Assembly: GCA_011125455.1 (NCBI GenBank)
Contig: VKHO01000052.1
Location: forward strand, 1-47,690
DNA: 47,690 nt
From: Chlamydiales bacterium STE3
GTDB lineage: Bacteria; Chlamydiota; Chlamydiia; Chlamydiales; Parachlamydiaceae
Reading direction: 5' to 3'
In this document: one piece after another, positions 46,463 to 47,690 of the stretch
Numbering within the stretch: the first letter of the stretch is position 1
How the letters are laid out: each line of letters opens with the position of its first letter
Position numbers and translations under genes: made by a program
The notes under the pieces: model-generated
What the model saw: only the letters and a program-made list of their open reading frames with translations
Told to the model about the DNA's origin: nothing
Database searches by the model: none

Positions 46463-46941
46463 TGGTTCCTCCTAATTTGACTCACATTTTTTCATAATAG
46501 GGAAATTCAAAAGGCGTTTCAAGTCAAGAGTTATGAATGCGCCCCACCTTCTTTGCTTACTCCACGCCATATTTTAAAAAGTTTTTGGCTAGTACGTGTT
46601 TTACATGTAAAAGCATTTTTTCGCATTCCAGTGGATTAAACTTGAATCACCCCATATCAATTCCCTTCATTTTTTAATTTTCTTATTTCACTATTCCCAT
46701 TAATGGTTGTCCCCTCCTCCCTTGTCAAGAAATTCATTAAGATTTCTTTCAAAGGGGTAAAAAATATGCCATTGGATACGGCAACGATTAACAAAAACAC
46801 AGAAGGCCTATTTATAAACTATCTTCATCCAGTCAGTACAGCTGACTAGCTATCCGTTATCTCATTTTATTTTTATTGATTTTAGAGTATTTTATTTAGC
46901 GCGAAGCTCGTCTGAAAGGTAAAAAAACCGCAAAAGAAATC
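46463..46941. other. Intergenic stretch
   Basis: About 480 bases without a clear gene. One 27-codon frame with a good ribosome binding site is listed separately. The rest is AT-rich. A segment around 46610-46660 is loosely like one around 41760-41810 (CGCA..AGTG.ATTA.ACT), possibly a remnant of a shared element, but too weak to annotate. Confidence 0.35.
46766..46849 (+). CDS. Possible 27-aa small open frame
   Basis: ATG at 46766 follows AAAGGGG by eight bases. The peptide begins MPLDTATINKNTEGLF and stops at 46847-46849. It could be a genuine small protein or the surviving head of a lost gene. It is not recognised and has no partner gene. Confidence 0.25.
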   Translation: MPLDTATINKNTEGLFINYLHPVSTAD

Positions 46942-47145
46942 TTAAACTAACTCTTTTCTTTCATCGGTTTCTTGGAAAGCTTTTAAAGTTTCATTGTCAC
47001 TGATTAAATAATCTCTTAGGCAACTAAAAACTAGGTCTTTTATTCCCATAAAGGCAGCCATTGCTTTCAGCCGCTTATGCTCTTCAGAAGGCATATCTAT
47101 AGCCATCCTTGCCTGTTCATGATGATGTTGCTGCTGAATAGTCAT
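46942..47145 (-). CDS. Ribbon-helix-helix DNA-binding protein, antitoxin-like and orphan
   Basis: The 67 residues show MAIDMPSEEHKRLKAMAAFM, the RHH pattern of a strand followed by a helix in CopG/Arc-type proteins. They end in an acidic tail (FQETDERKELV) like antitoxin tails that bind a toxin. No toxin gene follows on the minus strand, where about 450 bases hold no good frame. Two GTTT-N5-AAAC elements lie just upstream and are likely operators for autorepression, as is usual for such proteins. An IS5-type element ends 14 bases beyond them. It may be the surviving half of a toxin-antitoxin pair. Confidence 0.65.
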   Translation of the reverse strand: MTIQQQHHHEQARMAIDMPSEEHKRLKAMAAFMGIKDLVFSCLRDYLISDNETLKAFQETDERKELV

Positions 47146-47165
47146 AGCTTACATCCCTATTTGTG

Positions 47166-47231
47166 GTTTCCTGCAAACATGCTGGTTTTTGTTGGTTGAC
47201 ATTATTAATTCATGTGTAGTTTCCTGTAAAC
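47166..47231 (-). promoter_or_regulatory. Two operator-like repeats upstream of the RHH gene
   Basis: GTTTCCTGCAAAC at 47166-47178 and GTTTCCTGTAAAC at 47219-47231 are 53 bases apart, about five helical turns. Each is an imperfect palindrome GTTT-N5-AAAC inside a larger direct repeat (roughly 33 bases with GTTTTTGT at its end). The arrangement suits cooperative binding by an RHH repressor. Confidence 0.55.
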
Positions 47232-47244
47232 ACGAGGTTTTTGT

Positions 47245-47690
47245 GGCCTTGTTGCACAATAGCCCTCACAGCATAGAATATATGGTTGCCAACTAAGGCA
47301 CAGGTTTACCCTAACCCTATGCAGCCTTTAGGCCGCTTCAAACACCCAGTCAAACCTTGGCATTCCAAGTTTATTCATCTTGTTAATTACCATACACTTG
47401 CAAATAGCTTCTGTCTTCTGAGATCCCATTGAACGAGCTTTCAATCCATCTCCCAACAGCTTCTTAACCCTAAACATTGCCGTCTCTGCCAACGACCTTT
47501 CGTGATAACCCGAACATATCTTCCAAAGTTTTCTCCCCATCTCATCCCCACCAAGTCCGTGAATTGTGGCAATCGCATCATCCCGTTCTTTTTCCCAGCC
47601 CGACTCCTGCTTACCTTTGTATACTGCATCTTTTGGCGGCGGGACAATGCAAGTCCCTCCTTTGTCATGGACCTTCTTACGAAATCTACT
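47245..47690 (-). mobile_element. IS5-type (IS903-like) element, cut by the window edge
   Basis: The element begins at about 47245 with GGCCTTGTTGCACAAT, the kind of terminal inverted repeat seen at ends of IS903-group and related elements. The transposase frame follows on the minus strand and runs off the window. The other end and any target duplication lie outside. Confidence 0.7.
47328..47690 (-). CDS. IS5-family transposase, C-terminal part
   Basis: One open frame runs from the window edge to a TAG at 47328, about 120 codons. It reads KKVHDKGGTCIVPPPKDAVY, then RDDAIATIHGLGGDEMGRK. Then YHERSLAETAMFRVKKLLGD gives the DDE transposase's catalytic Glu region, and CMVINKMNKLGMP matches the IS903-like C terminus. 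No stop interrupts the visible part, so the gene may be intact. Two shorter minus-strand frames overlapping it are shadows. Confidence 0.85.
   Translation of the reverse strand, partial: SRFRKKVHDKGGTCIVPPPKDAVYKGKQESGWEKERDDAIATIHGLGGDEMGRKLWKICSGYHERSLAETAMFRVKKLLGDGLKARSMGSQKTEAICKCMVINKMNKLGMPRFDWVFEAA

Noticed and set aside
41745-46690. Loose similarity between 41760-41810 and 46610-46660 as a shared small mobile element
   Set aside because: Too few matching bases by eye and no inverted ends; could be chance in AT-rich DNA.
1-47690. CRISPR arrays, rRNA genes and prophage structural genes
   Set aside because: Looked for and not seen: no regularly spaced short repeats, no rRNA-like sequence and no phage head or tail genes.

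Overview
The window looks like a chromosome segment from an amoeba-associated member of the Chlamydiae, most like Parachlamydiaceae, with moderate confidence at family level. The best evidence is gene order. lon, then rnz, then xerC (about 14.4-20.4 kb) follows the order I recall from Chlamydia (CT344-CT347). The block HIT protein, MYG1-type hydrolase and a large LOG-domain protein (about 30-33.7 kb) recalls CT385-CT387. A TyrP-type amino-acid carrier, an AT-rich base composition, several effector-like proteins and many decayed IS5-type transposase fragments fit the same picture.

Layout. 0-6 kb: a transposase scar, then two large minus-strand proteins of effector type. The 1188-aa one carries a Cys-x5-Arg phosphatase signature near its C terminus, and the two share a short module. 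6-14.4 kb: three tandem paralogs of 656-677 aa with similar upstream blocks, copied together with a pair of decaying, oppositely oriented transposase remnants. 14.4-20.4 kb: a housekeeping operon of lon, a HldE-type nucleotidyltransferase, a rhomboid protease, rnz and xerC, with overlapping ends. 20.4-21.3 kb: a Josephin-like cysteine protease whose Gln-Cys-His-Asp arrangement matches ataxin-3-type deubiquitinases. This is the most striking gene in the window. 21.3-26 kb: a minus-strand operon of aromatic amino-acid carrier, DUF2760 protein, Hsp70-like protein and DEAD-box helicase. 26-31.2 kb: an M24 peptidase-like protein, then an operon of MYG1, HIT, isochorismatase-like and HEAT-repeat genes. 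31.5-35.5 kb: the LOG-domain protein, facing a DUF1207 outer-membrane protein and a one-helix membrane protein.

35.5-47.7 kb is accessory. It holds a 2-kb decayed stretch, a metallo-beta-lactamase/rhodanese sulfur enzyme and a tRNA with anticodon CAU. The 3' end of a broken serine recombinase gene lies inside that tRNA on the other strand. Next come an EreA/ChaN/TraB-like protein, a methyltransferase-ankyrin fusion, Crp- and GNAT-like scraps, a nitrilase-family amidase, a second recombinase scrap, a class-3-lipase-like protein, an orphan ribbon-helix-helix protein with two operator-like repeats, and an IS5-type element cut by the window edge. The stretch between the two recombinase sequences (about 39.0-45.65 kb) may be an old integrated island.

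Taken together, a conserved chlamydial core (proteolysis, RNA processing, chromosome resolution, nutrient uptake) is interleaved with candidate host-interaction proteins: a putative deubiquitinase, a phosphatase-like protein, a methyltransferase-ankyrin protein, a lipase and a tandem paralog family. No secretion signal can be shown from sequence reading alone, so effector status is inference throughout.
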